DNA of 41,037 nucleotides from contig JAUZOA010000044.1 of NCBI GenBank assembly GCA_030706685.1, forward strand, positions 1 through 41,037, written 5' to 3'. This document shows positions 7,549 through 16,728 of the stretch, piece by piece. Position numbers and translations under genes: made by a program. Below the pieces are notes generated by a model, which was not told the DNA's origin, searched no databases, and saw nothing but the letters and a program-made list of their open reading frames with translations. Within the stretch, counting starts at the first letter, position 1. Each line of letters opens with the position of its first letter. Origin of the DNA: Bacteroidota bacterium (GTDB taxonomy: Bacteria > Bacteroidota > Bacteroidia > Chitinophagales > Chitinophagaceae).

Positions 7549-9270
7549 ATGGTTCCCTTTAAAAGACAGAATACTATTTCCTCCCTGGTACCTGTCCATT
7601 CTTTACGAGTCATTCTTCCAAACTGCAAAAAAAAGAAATGGCTGCTGGTGAATATCTTTATTATTTTGAACTTATTACCGGGACCGGGCATTGCCCAGAA
7701 TATATCAACGCTGGCAGGGACAGGTACTGCCGGTTATAATGGCGATGGAATTCCCGCTACCTCTGCTCAATTAAACGGCCCCCAGGGGATAGCCCTGGAT
7801 GCATCAAAAAATATTTACATAGCCGACCTGGTCAATAGCCGTGTCCGCAAAGTAGATAATGTCACAGGAATGATAAGCACCATTGCCGGAACAGGAACGC
7901 CTGGCTATAATGGTGACGGGATCGCGGCTACCGCCGCACAAATATCTTTTCCATCAGCTCTTGCCTTTGACGGGAACGGGGATCTCTATTTTACAGACAG
8001 GGGTAATCACCGTATCCGCAAAATAAATATGAGTACCGGCATGATCAGTACCATCGCCGGAACAGGAACGCCCGGCTATAACGGTGATGGAATTGCAGCC
8101 ACGGCTGCCCAGTTGAACGCGCCTAACGAAGTAGCTTTTGATACAGCCGGTAATTTATTCATAGCAGATTGGCAGAATCACCGTGTACGAAGAGTAGATA
8201 AGGTGACAGGAATGATCAGCACGATCGCGGGCACAGGTACTGCTGGTTATAATGGCGATGGAATTCCCGCTACCTCCGCTCAAATAGACGGGCCTTGCGG
8301 AATAATCTTTGACAAGGCGGGAAATATATACTTCGCGGAATATTCGGGTCATCGTGTCCGCAAAATAAGCGGTGGCACCGGCCTTATCAGCACTATTGCC
8401 GGTACCGCCACTGCAGGCTATAATGGCGACGGCATCCTGGCAACAACAGCTCAGTTGAGCGGTTGTGCCTACATAAAGTTTGATGACGCGGAAAATATGT
8501 ATATCGGGGATGCTTTTAATGCACGTGTCCGCAGAATAACCGCCAGCACGGGTATCATCAGCACCGTAGCCGGTACCGGAACAGCAGGATATAACGGGGA
8601 TGGAATTCCCGCTACTACAGCCCAATTGAATTTGCCATTTTATATTTATTTTGACCGGCCACAATGCTATATGTATATCGGGGATTACCAGAATAATCGC
8701 GTCCGGGCCATTGCCGGAGGGTTTATTGGATGTGTGCCGTTGCCATTAGAACTGCTTTACTTTACAGGAACAGATAAAGGCAGCTTCAATCTTCTGCAAT
8801 GGCAGGCTGCCGGTAAGATCAATGATGCAGCCTTTAGAATAGAAAGAAGCAATGATCCCCGAAGCTTTGAAACTATAGGTATCGTGAATGGAAGAGGCAA
8901 TTCCACGTCCAGCTATTCATATTCTTTTCTTGATCAGTATCCCCTTGCAGGAATAAACTACTACCGCTTGAGGCAAACCCAGAACGACGGTCAATTCATT
9001 TATTCATCTGTCATTACTGTAACAAAGCGGCAGACAGGCAATAACCTGTTCATTACGATGTATCCCAACCCGGGCGATGGGCGGGTAACGATCAGCAGCA
9101 GCGCGATGATGGAAGAGTTGAAAATTTCAAACCTGGCCGGGCAAATTATTTACCGGATGATACCCAGAGCGAGAAATACATCCCTGCAACTTCAGCAACC
9201 GGGAATTTATTTTATCCAAATTACCGCTGCTTATCAGACTATCACCAAAAAATTGATTGTATCGCGGTAA
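7549..9270 (+). CDS. Secreted NHL-repeat protein with T9SS C-terminal sorting domain
   Basis: A 573-residue secreted protein. Residues 27-50 (KKKKWLLVNIFIILNLL...GIAQ) form the signal peptide after a 25-residue N-terminal extension. Six NHL-type repeats start at residues 52, 109, 166, 223, 280 and 338; each opens IST-I/L/V-AGTGTxGYNGDG and carries N-x-R-V-R-K. They should form a six-bladed beta-propeller. Next comes a beta-sandwich (LPLELLYFTGTDKGSFNLLQW ... INYYRLRQTQNDG), then a type A sorting domain from about 505 (MYPNPGDGRVTISS ... PGIYFIQITA ... KKLIVSR). Such proteins are exported through the type IX secretion system and held at the surface or released. The ligand of the propeller is unknown. 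Confidence 0.9.
   Translation: MVPFKRQNTISSLVPVHSLRVILPNCKKKKWLLVNIFIILNLLPGPGIAQNISTLAGTGTAGYNGDGIPATSAQLNGPQGIALDASKNIYIADLVNSRVRKVDNVTGMISTIAGTGTPGYNGDGIAATAAQISFPSALAFDGNGDLYFTDRGNHRIRKINMSTGMISTIAGTGTPGYNGDGIAATAAQLNAPNEVAFDTAGNLFIADWQNHRVRRVDKVTGMISTIAGTGTAGYNGDGIPATSAQIDGPCGIIFDKAGNIYFAEYSGHRVRKISGGTGLISTIAGTATAGYNGDGILATTAQLSGCAYIKFDDAENMYIGDAFNARVRRITASTGIISTVAGTGTAGYNGDGIPATTAQLNLPFYIYFDRPQCYMYIGDYQNNRVRAIAGGFIGCVPLPLELLYFTGTDKGSFNLLQWQAAGKINDAAFRIERSNDPRSFETIGIVNGRGNSTSSYSYSFLDQYPLAGINYYRLRQTQNDGQFIYSSVITVTKRQTGNNLFITMYPNPGDGRVTISSSAMMEELKISNLAGQIIYRMIPRARNTSLQLQQPGIYFIQITAAYQTITKKLIVSR
7702..8721 (+). repeat. Six tandem 171-bp NHL-coding repeats
   Basis: The six repeats have codon-level spacing of 57, 57, 57, 57 and 58 residues (171 or 174 bp). 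Most differences between copies are at third codon positions, for example ggaacgcctggc against ggaacgcccggc, so the protein is more alike than the DNA. Copies 2 and 3 are nearly identical in protein. Confidence 0.85.
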
Positions 9271-9283
9271 AAAACTTCCCGGG

Positions 9284-9697
9284 TTACAACCCCATCTCAT
9301 AAGCCAGCTTCATATAATGCCTTACTTCTTCATTAATATCTTCTAAGTTGTACATCCGGAAATGATGGTTGAACTGCTGGCTGCCGGGTACCTGTGCAAT
9401 TTTATGGAAACATAAATTATCACTGTAAGGCTTATTGAACGGAAACACCACATCAATAAAATTTTTGCCAAGCCGGGTAATGTAAGCGATCCGGGTCTTC
9501 GCAGCAAAAGCGATCATTGATTTTGCCGGGTGGATAGTCACCTTGCCTGTTTGCCGGTATTCTCCTGCAAAATGCCAGAACAGTGAAATAGTATATGCTG
9601 ATTTACCGGCGAGAAAATCAGCCAAAACTTTATCTCCGCAGGAATGTACCTGGTTAGTATTTACAAATTGCTGGCCGCATAAAGGGCAGGTCCACAT
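9284..9697 (-). CDS. DUF5655 domain protein with N-terminal zinc-binding motif
   Basis: A 137-residue soluble protein. It opens MWTCPLCGQQFVNTNQVHSC: Cys4, Cys7, His18 and Cys20 make a likely zinc site. The rest (LADFLAGKSAYTISLFWHFA ... TGKVTIHPAKSMIAFAAKTR ... IDVVFPFNKPYSDNLCFHKI) matches the DUF5655 family, which is short and cytoplasmic and has an alpha-beta fold of unknown use. ATG 9697 is chosen because the zinc motif begins there; the ATG at 9757 would add 20 residues with no family support. It converges on the NHL gene with only 13 bases between stops. Confidence 0.8.
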   Translation of the reverse strand: MWTCPLCGQQFVNTNQVHSCGDKVLADFLAGKSAYTISLFWHFAGEYRQTGKVTIHPAKSMIAFAAKTRIAYITRLGKNFIDVVFPFNKPYSDNLCFHKIAQVPGSQQFNHHFRMYNLEDINEEVRHYMKLAYEMGL

Positions 9698-9946
9698 AGT
9701 ATAAAAATAAGCAATCCGCTTTTCTCTTTTTTGCAGACAATTAAAGGTAGTGGCCAATTTTAGTCCTGGTAAAAGAAACTTAGATTAAGCTCCTTCCTGC
9801 TGAAACGCCGAAGGCGGATCGTTGCGAGAAATAAATACCTTTTGACAGCCTCATCGAATAATAACCGAACAGTTTGTGTATCAAAACCGGACAGTAATAC
9901 CCGGGTAAACCCCGGCGACAAATTAGTTGATAATCACTTACAATTA

Positions 9947-9960
9947 TGGCACTATCTTGG
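9947..9960 (+). promoter_or_regulatory. Sigma-54-like sequence upstream of the ABC permease
   Basis: TGGCACTATCTTGG resembles the -24/-12 sigma-54 consensus (TGGCAC-n5-TTGC), but the spacer is one base short and the last C is A or G. The start codon is 29 bases further on. This is a weak match; in Bacteroidota, permeases of this type are often under sigma-54 activators. Confidence 0.2.
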
Positions 9961-9988
9961 AAATCCAGGATTACAAACCCGGTTCTCC

Positions 9989-12349
9989 ATGATCCAAAAT
10001 TTTTTCAAACCCACCGTCAGGAATCTCTGGCGCAACAAAAGTTTTTCAATTATCAACATTGCGGGGCTTGCAATCGGAATGTCCGCTGCGATTCTTATCC
10101 TTTTGTGGGTACAAAATGAATTAAGCACTGATCGTTTTTATAAAAATACCAGCAGGTTGTATGTAATGTACAACCGGGATAGAGTGGCCGGTGAGTGGCA
10201 GGCATGGAATTTCTCATCCAAAATGCTTGCCCCGGCATTGAAGCAGGATTACCCCGAAGTGGATAAAGCGGCAAGATTCAGAGATGTTACTTTTTTAGTG
10301 ACCGTCGGTGAAAAACACTTGAATGCGCAGGGTGCTTTTGCCGATAGCAGTTTCCTGGATATGTTTGATCTTTCATTGCTAAAGGGCAATGCTGCACAAT
10401 CCCTAAACGGAAGCCAGGATATCGTACTCACACAAAAACTGGCTATAAAGCTATTCGGCAATGAAGATCCAATGGGCAAAATAGTACGCATTGACAGCAC
10501 TGAAAATTTCATCGTTACCGGCGTACTCAGGGATCTGCCGGCGAATACATCTTTTGATTTTGAATATTTGTTACCCTGGGCTTATACGACAAAGTTGGGC
10601 TGGTTCGGCGATTCCTGGGATTTTAATTCGGCCACAACTTATGTTTTGCTTAAAGAAGGCGCGTCACAGGCCAGGTTTGATGCGGGCGTAAAAGACATCA
10701 TTATAAAACATTCGAAAGCAACTACACAGGTGTTCACGCAGCCATTAAGCAGGATGTATTTGTATGCCAAAGATGATAATGGAAGACTTGTTGGCGGACG
10801 GATAGAAATAGTACAGCTATTCATCGTCATCGCCATTTTTATTTTGCTGATCGCCTGTATCAATTTTATGAACCTGAGCACGGCAAAAAGTGAAGTGAGG
10901 GCAAAAGAAGTAGGCATACGCAAAGTAATAGGCGCCAATAAGGTTTCTCTTATCGCCCGCTTTATCGGCGAAAGCATCTTCGTTTCATTCACGGCGTTTA
11001 TCATCGCCCTGTCCCTGGTACAGCTTTGCTTAAAGGATTTTGACCAATTGGTCGGAAAGCAATTGTACATCGACTACAGCAATTTATATTTTTGGCTGTT
11101 TGCCATTGGCTTTATTTTATTTACCGGAATCATTGCGGGCAGTTATCCCGCCTTCTATTTATCTTCCTTTAATCCTGTCAAAGTATTTAAAGGAACATTC
11201 CGACATATCAATGCACTGGTCACCCCGCGTAAAGTTCTTGTCGTATTGCAATTCAGCTTTGCGTTAATACTGATCATCAGTACCATCATTGTAGAGCGCC
11301 AGATAAAATATGCACAGGGCAGGGATTCCGGTTATAATAAGGATAACCTGGTATTTACTTTTACACAAGGTGATGTACCTAAAAATTATGATCTCATAAA
11401 ACATGACTTGCTCAGCAGTGGTGCCGTAACAGCGATGACCCAATCAGCAAGCCCCATTACGAGACGCTGGGGTGGAGACTGGGGCTTTTCCTGGCCGGGC
11501 AGTACAGAAGAAGACAAAAAAATTGAGTTTGTGCCGCTCGGCTCAGATGCTGATTTCATAAAAACAATCGGAGTTACATTAAAAGAAGGACGTGATATTG
11601 ACGTTTATAAATACCCTACCGACAGTACCGCTGTATTGTTAAATGAATCCGCTGTAAAAGCTATGCGTTTAAAAGACCCGGTCGGGCAAATTATCAGGCA
11701 TGAAGGTGACCCCGATCGCCATGTAATAGGCGTTGTAAAAGATTTTATCCTGGAATCTCCTTATGAAAGCAAGATCAATCCCATGATGATTACGGGCCCC
11801 CTCCGGTTTTCCCAGGTGATTCATCTTAAATTAAACCCGGCGAACACTACCGCGGATAACCTGGCAAAGACGGAAAAAGTTTTCAAACAATACAACCCCC
11901 AATACCCGTTTGACTATGTATTTGCCGATGAGTCGTATGCCCGGAAATTTGAGAATGAGCAACGGATAGGCAAACTGGCTGCATTATTTGCAGGTCTCAC
12001 TATTTTTATTTCCTGCCTGGGCCTGTTTGGATTGGCCACCTATGTTGCGGCAAACAGGAGAAAGGAGATTGGCGTACGTAAAGTGCTTGGAGCCACCGTT
12101 GCCAATATCACCCTGTTACTTTCAAAAGATTTTATACACCTTGTTTTAATTTCCATTGTTATCGCTTCTCCCATTGCATTTATAGCGATGAACCGTTGGT
12201 TGCAGGCTTTTAGTTACAGGTTGCAAATCAGTTGGTGGGTCTATATCATGGCAGGTTTACTGGCTGTTATCATAGCATTGATTACAGTAAGTTTCCAGGC
12301 CATCAGGGCCGCGACAGCCAACCCGGTAAGAAGTTTGAGATCCGAGTAA
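9989..12349 (+). CDS. ABC transporter permease, FtsX/MacB family (duplicated MacB_PCD-FtsX)
   Basis: A 786-residue inner-membrane protein with the Bacteroidota layout: an N-terminal cytoplasmic helix (MIQNFFKPTVRNLWRNK), membrane segment 1 near 18-42, a first periplasmic core to about 270, and four segments near 274-296, 325-345, 367-390 and 416-437. A second periplasmic domain runs to about 660, and the last three segments are near 663-684, 717-738 and 748-770. The two FtsX units share the motif KEVGIRKVIGA / KEIGVRKVLGA. Such permeases work with an ATPase of the MacB/LolD type to drive export or lipoprotein or peptide movement. No ATPase is in the window. ATG 9989 is chosen over 9842, whose 49 extra residues look non-coding. 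Confidence 0.9.
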   Translation: MIQNFFKPTVRNLWRNKSFSIINIAGLAIGMSAAILILLWVQNELSTDRFYKNTSRLYVMYNRDRVAGEWQAWNFSSKMLAPALKQDYPEVDKAARFRDVTFLVTVGEKHLNAQGAFADSSFLDMFDLSLLKGNAAQSLNGSQDIVLTQKLAIKLFGNEDPMGKIVRIDSTENFIVTGVLRDLPANTSFDFEYLLPWAYTTKLGWFGDSWDFNSATTYVLLKEGASQARFDAGVKDIIIKHSKATTQVFTQPLSRMYLYAKDDNGRLVGGRIEIVQLFIVIAIFILLIACINFMNLSTAKSEVRAKEVGIRKVIGANKVSLIARFIGESIFVSFTAFIIALSLVQLCLKDFDQLVGKQLYIDYSNLYFWLFAIGFILFTGIIAGSYPAFYLSSFNPVKVFKGTFRHINALVTPRKVLVVLQFSFALILIISTIIVERQIKYAQGRDSGYNKDNLVFTFTQGDVPKNYDLIKHDLLSSGAVTAMTQSASPITRRWGGDWGFSWPGSTEEDKKIEFVPLGSDADFIKTIGVTLKEGRDIDVYKYPTDSTAVLLNESAVKAMRLKDPVGQIIRHEGDPDRHVIGVVKDFILESPYESKINPMMITGPLRFSQVIHLKLNPANTTADNLAKTEKVFKQYNPQYPFDYVFADESYARKFENEQRIGKLAALFAGLTIFISCLGLFGLATYVAANRRKEIGVRKVLGATVANITLLLSKDFIHLVLISIVIASPIAFIAMNRWLQAFSYRLQISWWVYIMAGLLAVIIALITVSFQAIRAATANPVRSLRSE

Positions 12350-12492
12350 TGTATCGGTCTATATACCCTATGTTCTCAAAGTTAAAATTATTAATATATT
12401 AAAATCAAATTAGAGCCGCACTCTCTGACGCATATCCCCTTTCATAAAACAAGCGCCCGGAAGATTTCCACTTACTATTCATCAACAAATTA

Positions 12493-12515
12493 AACATAGC
12501 GTCTATGTTAATATC
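12493..12515 (+). terminator. AT-rich hairpin with T run, possible terminator
   Basis: AACATAG (12493-12499) pairs with CTATGTT (12503-12509) over a 3-nt loop. AATATCTTTTT follows. It lies about 145 bases after the ABC permease stop. The stem is weak in GC. Confidence 0.35.
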
Positions 12516-12573
12516 TTTTTCTGCCAACAAATAAGCTGGCATAATTTTTAACGCCTATACAAAAACCAGCCTT

Positions 12574-12774
12574 ATGATTCGTACATACTCTTCAAAAGCG
12601 ACCAGGAAGTTGATATTCCAGTTTATAATGGAAAATATAGACTACCAAAAGAGATGCTTGTACTTGCAGGAGATTATTTCGCTGGGAAAAGTAAATGATG
12701 TGTGGAGGCGGGCGCTGTCCGCTTTTTTTGATAACCCGGCGGTTAGTTCCCTGAAAATATTCAGTAAAAATTAA
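12574..12774 (+). CDS. Small hypothetical protein
   Basis: A 66-residue frame beginning MIRTYSSKATRKLIFQFIME and ending AVSSLKIFSKN. It has no signal peptide or membrane segment. Helical parts (IDYQKRCLYLQEIIS, VNDVWRRALSAFF) look protein-like, and it sits alone on the plus strand in a gap that has room for its own promoter. No family is recognised. It could be a real small protein or chance. Confidence 0.4.
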   Translation: MIRTYSSKATRKLIFQFIMENIDYQKRCLYLQEIISLGKVNDVWRRALSAFFDNPAVSSLKIFSKN

Positions 12775-12800
12775 AAAAGTGAGGCCGGAGCACCTGTGAT

Positions 12801-13847
12801 CTAATTTCGGTTATTCCATGCATAAGTTTTGAACCAGTCATTAAACTCGTTCACCTTTGCCTGGTTATTCTCCAGCCATTTATTATTTTCCGCATTATTA
12901 GCAGATGAATAAATAATATGGCAGAAAGTATTGAGATATTCCTTATGATACAGGTCTGAAAAAAAAGCTGCATAATAGGTCCAGCCGAATCCTTTTCCTT
13001 CACCCAGGTGTGTACTCAGGGAGCTAAAGACCATTTCAAGGTTCCTGTACATCCTTTCAACGGGAGTTTCTTTTTTATTTTTATCGCTTTCGTTCAATGC
13101 AGCACTAAGGCTCATTCCCACTTCCACGGTGTGAAAATCATCGGGCGCATCTTTATTCTCTTCTTTAGGGAAAGACAACGTGATGGAAGTGGTCTTCTCC
13201 CCGGTCTTTTTTACATTCAGCCCGATCAGCGTTTCCGCATTGGCAAGATGGTATTGGGCCCTTTCACCTTCCGGTTCAATAGCAAGAAAGGTCAATGACG
13301 CCAGCAGTCCGTATACTTTATTACTCGTACCAAGCGCCGTGCTTAATAAATGATGAGACGAGGCATGATAAGGATTCTTCATGATCGACAACTTATCCGT
13401 CTCGATCGCTTCTGCAATCCGGTTGACCCCGTATAAGGTAATGGCCTTATTAAAATAAAGCAGCCCTGTAGCAGGATATTTTTTTATGCCTTCATCATAT
13501 ATCGCAAGAGCTTCACCGGGCTTACCTGTCAAATCAAGACAACTGCCATATTGGATATAAACCGCATAGTTAGCAGATCCTTCTTTATAATTTTCAAGGA
13601 TGAATTTCGATAGCCGGATGCATTCATCATATTTCTTCATTATCCAGAAAGTATATGATTTTTCATAATTAGCTGAATAATCATTTTTATCAATGACCAG
13701 CAGGCTATCATATTTCCTGATAGCCTCTTCGTAAAGCCCCTTGCTGCGAAGCGCTGCGGCCTCCTGCATAAACGAATCGTGATCTTTCTGGGCAATTGCC
13801 AATAAGGGAAAGAGAAGAAAAGGAGAAACCAGGATAAGATGTTTCAT
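12801..13847 (-). CDS. Exported tetratricopeptide-repeat protein
   Basis: A 348-residue protein. MKHLILVSPFLLFPLLAIAQ is a signal peptide with an A-Q site, which is why ATG 13847 is preferred to 13919. TPR-type helix pairs follow: KDHDSFMQEAAALRSKGLYEEAIRKYDSLLVIDKNDYSA, then units with YEKSYTFWIMKKYDECIRLS, GSCLDLTGKPGEALAIYDEG, YFNKAITLYGVNRIAEAIET. The C-terminal half (VKKTGEKTTSITLSF ... KWLENNQAKVNEFNDWFKTY) is a separate domain without a name I know. It is probably periplasmic and a scaffold or binding protein. It is transcribed divergently from the small membrane gene at 13999. Confidence 0.8.
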   Translation of the reverse strand: MKHLILVSPFLLFPLLAIAQKDHDSFMQEAAALRSKGLYEEAIRKYDSLLVIDKNDYSANYEKSYTFWIMKKYDECIRLSKFILENYKEGSANYAVYIQYGSCLDLTGKPGEALAIYDEGIKKYPATGLLYFNKAITLYGVNRIAEAIETDKLSIMKNPYHASSHHLLSTALGTSNKVYGLLASLTFLAIEPEGERAQYHLANAETLIGLNVKKTGEKTTSITLSFPKEENKDAPDDFHTVEVGMSLSAALNESDKNKKETPVERMYRNLEMVFSSLSTHLGEGKGFGWTYYAAFFSDLYHKEYLNTFCHIIYSSANNAENNKWLENNQAKVNEFNDWFKTYAWNNRN

Positions 13848-13998
13848 AGACCTTATTTTTTGTATCAAATTACAGCTAAAAATGAAGAGCCGGAAGAAAT
13901 ATTTGTTCTCCCGTGCCACAGGATAAAAAGAAAAGAGTTTTGGGTTTAATTGATTTTCCCCGCTATTTTTAATTTTTAACCAAATCCACTTTTCTAAT

Positions 13999-14418
13999 AT
14001 GATAGCTGAACTGAGGCTTTATCTTTCCTCCGTATTGCTGAGTATTGTATTGTCCGTACCTCTCTGGATAACAATTGCATTGATAAAAGGTTGGCCGGTC
14101 AGGATGACTCTTCCGTTCTTACTCCTTTTTGCTGTACTGTCGTTACTTTGCTTTTGTTGTTATTTGCTGATCCCGATGGCGAAAATTCCGGAAAGAAAGA
14201 AGATGCTCTTTTTCTACCTGCCTTTTATTGTTGCCATTATTGCCAGGGGATACTATGTATCTAATGTGTTAAGCGGGAGAATCGCAGAATTTAATTTTTC
14301 ATGGAAAAACTCCCTGGTTAAGCCATGGCATGGGAAAATTGCAGAATGCCTTATTATATTGATAGTTTGTTTAATTATGCAGAGGAAGTACCGGGCTTTG
14401 AAGGTTGAAATAAAGTAA
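13999..14418 (+). CDS. Small four-helix membrane protein of unknown function
   Basis: A 139-residue hydrophobic protein with membrane segments near 8-30, 37-60, 69-89 and 110-128. It has a short basic loop (PERKKMLF) between segments 2 and 3 and a basic C-terminus. Charges favour both ends in the cytoplasm. The family is not recognised. It lies between two minus-strand genes and is transcribed alone. Confidence 0.6.
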   Translation: MIAELRLYLSSVLLSIVLSVPLWITIALIKGWPVRMTLPFLLLFAVLSLLCFCCYLLIPMAKIPERKKMLFFYLPFIVAIIARGYYVSNVLSGRIAEFNFSWKNSLVKPWHGKIAECLIILIVCLIMQRKYRALKVEIK

Positions 14419-14493
14419 TAGCGGAAATGGGAATGTTATTTTTATTTTGTCATATCTTTATTAAACTCCGCACTCCCATAAAATCTGCCTGAT

Positions 14494-14509
14494 CCGTGTC
14501 ATCCGTGTC
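14494..14509. repeat. Short CCGTGTCAT direct repeat
   Basis: The intergenic text reads CCGTGTCATCCGTGTC: CCGTGTC occurs twice with a 9-base step. Similar 'ccgtgtcatccgtgtct' text recurs in gaps of related genomes (from memory, not checked). Confidence 0.35.
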
Positions 14510-14517
14510 TCATTTCC

Positions 14518-16359
14518 TTACTTCATGACTGGAAGTTCAATATAAGTAGCGTACTTCGAATTATAGTAGATCGTCTGCGTCGCTTTTATAAAATCTGATT
14601 CCTTCGCTTCAAAGATATTCGGCACATATTTCTGCGGGTTACGGTCAATCACCGGGAACCAGGTGCTTTGTACTTGTATCATGATACGATGACCTTTCCT
14701 GAAGACATGATTGATGTCGTGCAGGTCTATCACAAATTCTTCCGGCTTGCCGGGAATCAATGGCGAAGGATTAGAAAAGCTTTTGCGAAAACGTCCCCTG
14801 AATACTTCCATCGCCACCGGTAATTGATAACCACTCATACCAAGACTCTTATCGAAAGCCGGATATACATCGATCAGCTTTACGACCCAGTCAGCATCCG
14901 TTCCGGTAGTGCCCGCGAAAAGATGCGCCAATATCTTTCCTGTTACCGCCAGGTCTTCTGTCAATGAATCCATCACAAAACTTATTACATCGGGTCTTGA
15001 ATAAACAAAGCGCTGGTCTTCCACCTGCCAGGGGCGCCAGCGGCTGCCGGGGCCATAAGTCGCTTCAATAGGTTGTATCCGGTAGGGAACAGGTTTCATA
15101 GGATCGCTCATATAACTTATTTCTCCTGTAGCGGATGTGGGTTTATTAAATGAACAGGTATTACCCGGGCCAGCATACAATTTCTTTATCTCCGCGTCTT
15201 TCGGCGGCCAGGTACTATAAGTCTTCCATTGATTACTGCCTGTTTGAAAGCAATAAGCTTCTTCAAATTTTCCATCACCTTTTCCTTTCAGCCAGTAATC
15301 AAACCATTTTTTCTGCAATGCCTGGAACCAGGTACCGGTTGCGCTTTGAAAGGTGATCCTTCCAAGTCCCTCCCCCCTGTCCCTTGACCATTGACCATGA
15401 TTCCAGGGACCGAGTACAATATGATTATTATTGGCCTTATCCTTTTTCTCCATGTGCTGGTACATCAGTTGAGGCCCGTTCAGGTCTTCCTGGTCGTAAT
15501 ACCCGCCCACATGCAGTTGAGGTATTTGCGCGTACTCCACATAATTCAGCGGTGAGTTCTTTTGCCAGAAACTATCATAGTTGGGATGCTGGACAAAATT
15601 GTTCCAGGTAGGTATTTTATTGTGGAAATATTTTTCATTCACGTTTTTCAGTGAACCCAATTTTAAATACCAGTCATAGAGATCGAATTGAGGAAAGGGG
15701 AAATCGCTGTCGGTAGTTTTATCATATTCCACTTCATAGGTATATTCCATTCCATAACTCAGGCGGAAAGCGCCATTGTGATGGAAATCATCTCCGAGAA
15801 ACAGGTCGCTCATGCAAGCTTGTTCCGACGATGCTTTTAAAGCAGGATGCGGATCAACAGCGCCTACCAATGCCAGCCAGCCGGGATAGGAAACTCCGAC
15901 GATGCCTGCCTTACCATTATTATTGGGAAGATTCTTTACCAGCCAGTCAACCGTGTCCCATGTATCAGTGCTTTCATCCACAGCATTTTTTTGAGTAGCA
16001 TGTATCAAGGGCTGGTGAATCTGCATGGTTCCTTCGCTCTTATATTTGCCGCGGATATCCTGGATCACGAGGAAATAGCCCTCTTTCAGCATGATGCCAA
16101 ACCCTCCAAAAAAGGAAATACTAAGCGAACTATCATTTGGTATACCGCGGGGATTAGCGCCATACGGCGTGCGTTGCAGCAATACAGGATAAGCTTCTTT
16201 CGCGTTGACGGGCGAAAAAATAACGGTATGCAGTTTAATCCCGTCCCGCATGGGTATCATGGCTTCCGATTTCTTGTAAAAGGCGATAGAATCTGTTTGT
16301 GCGAAAGCAGTGCTGACCAGGAAGGCAGCAATGAACATGAGGCTAAAAACTTTCTTCAT
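14518..16359 (-). CDS. Secreted CocE/NonD family alpha/beta hydrolase (X-Pro dipeptidyl-peptidase-like acylase)
   Basis: A 613-residue exported enzyme. MKKVFSLMFIAAFLVSTAFAQ is the signal peptide. The N-terminal S15 core has IPMRDGIKLHTVIFSP, RTPYG and DIRGKYKSEG, all typical of cocaine esterase and glutaryl-7-ACA acylase relatives. The nucleophile is Ser157 in GVSYPG; Asp289 (GGYYDQ) and His321 (GPWNHGQ) complete the triad. The C-terminal jelly roll starts near residue 430 (YMSDPMKPVPYRIQP ... FVIDLHDINHVFRKGHRIMIQVQSTWFP). It cleaves amide or ester bonds of small acyl or peptide substrates in the periplasm or outside. The length is normal. Upstream lies the large non-coding region with the 11-bp arrays. 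Confidence 0.9.
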   Translation of the reverse strand: MKKVFSLMFIAAFLVSTAFAQTDSIAFYKKSEAMIPMRDGIKLHTVIFSPVNAKEAYPVLLQRTPYGANPRGIPNDSSLSISFFGGFGIMLKEGYFLVIQDIRGKYKSEGTMQIHQPLIHATQKNAVDESTDTWDTVDWLVKNLPNNNGKAGIVGVSYPGWLALVGAVDPHPALKASSEQACMSDLFLGDDFHHNGAFRLSYGMEYTYEVEYDKTTDSDFPFPQFDLYDWYLKLGSLKNVNEKYFHNKIPTWNNFVQHPNYDSFWQKNSPLNYVEYAQIPQLHVGGYYDQEDLNGPQLMYQHMEKKDKANNNHIVLGPWNHGQWSRDRGEGLGRITFQSATGTWFQALQKKWFDYWLKGKGDGKFEEAYCFQTGSNQWKTYSTWPPKDAEIKKLYAGPGNTCSFNKPTSATGEISYMSDPMKPVPYRIQPIEATYGPGSRWRPWQVEDQRFVYSRPDVISFVMDSLTEDLAVTGKILAHLFAGTTGTDADWVVKLIDVYPAFDKSLGMSGYQLPVAMEVFRGRFRKSFSNPSPLIPGKPEEFVIDLHDINHVFRKGHRIMIQVQSTWFPVIDRNPQKYVPNIFEAKESDFIKATQTIYYNSKYATYIELPVMK

Positions 16360-16678
16360 AGTGAACTATATGGTTGATTGTGGATGGATAAAGATAGGAA
16401 AGTTCGGAGGGATTGGCTATTACGTTACACAGATGAAATAATTATGCACCAGATCATATTGTTAGCATCAGTTTTATTGTGTTTTGTTCGAATAAGGTGG
16501 ATAATCCTGTTTAGTCTTATATGACCTGCTGTGTTCGTCTACGATAACCTCAGCATGGTATGCCAGTTTCTAAATTAAAAAAAATATTTCAGCAGGTGCT
16601 TCCAATTCCTCAGCGTGCTCCACTCACCCAATGCCCCGGTGCTTGTCACGCGTATTGGTGGACTAAGGTACTCTCTAC
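16360..16678. other. Non-coding stretch before the 11-bp arrays
   Basis: I see no gene here. It must hold the promoter of the CocE-type gene. Frames on both strands are short and broken by stops. Confidence 0.5.
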
Positions 16679-16683
16679 TATAC

Positions 16684-16727
16684 AGTAGCCATAAAGTAGG
16701 TATATAGTAGATATATAGTTACTATGC
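16684..16727 (+). repeat. TA-rich array with exact 11-bp period
   Basis: AGTAG occurs at 16684, 16695 and 16706, and the related AGTTA at 16717; each is 11 bp after the last. Spacers are A/T-rich (GTATAT, ATATAT). The array runs directly into the GTCAGG array that follows. Confidence 0.75.
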
Positions 16728-16728
16728 T

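Noticed and set aside
8155-8664. 169-codon frame opposite the NHL repeats
   Set aside because: It repeats with the NHL units and is rich in Ser, Cys and Ala, as expected from a shadow of repeated coding DNA.
9842-9988. 49-residue N-terminal extension of the ABC permease
   Set aside because: The family begins at MIQNFFKP; the extension is polar, without motif, and covers the likely promoter region.
15847-16377. 176-codon plus-strand frame opposite the CocE-type hydrolase
   Set aside because: The minus-strand frame carries the catalytic serine motif and signal peptide; the plus-strand one has no known motif.
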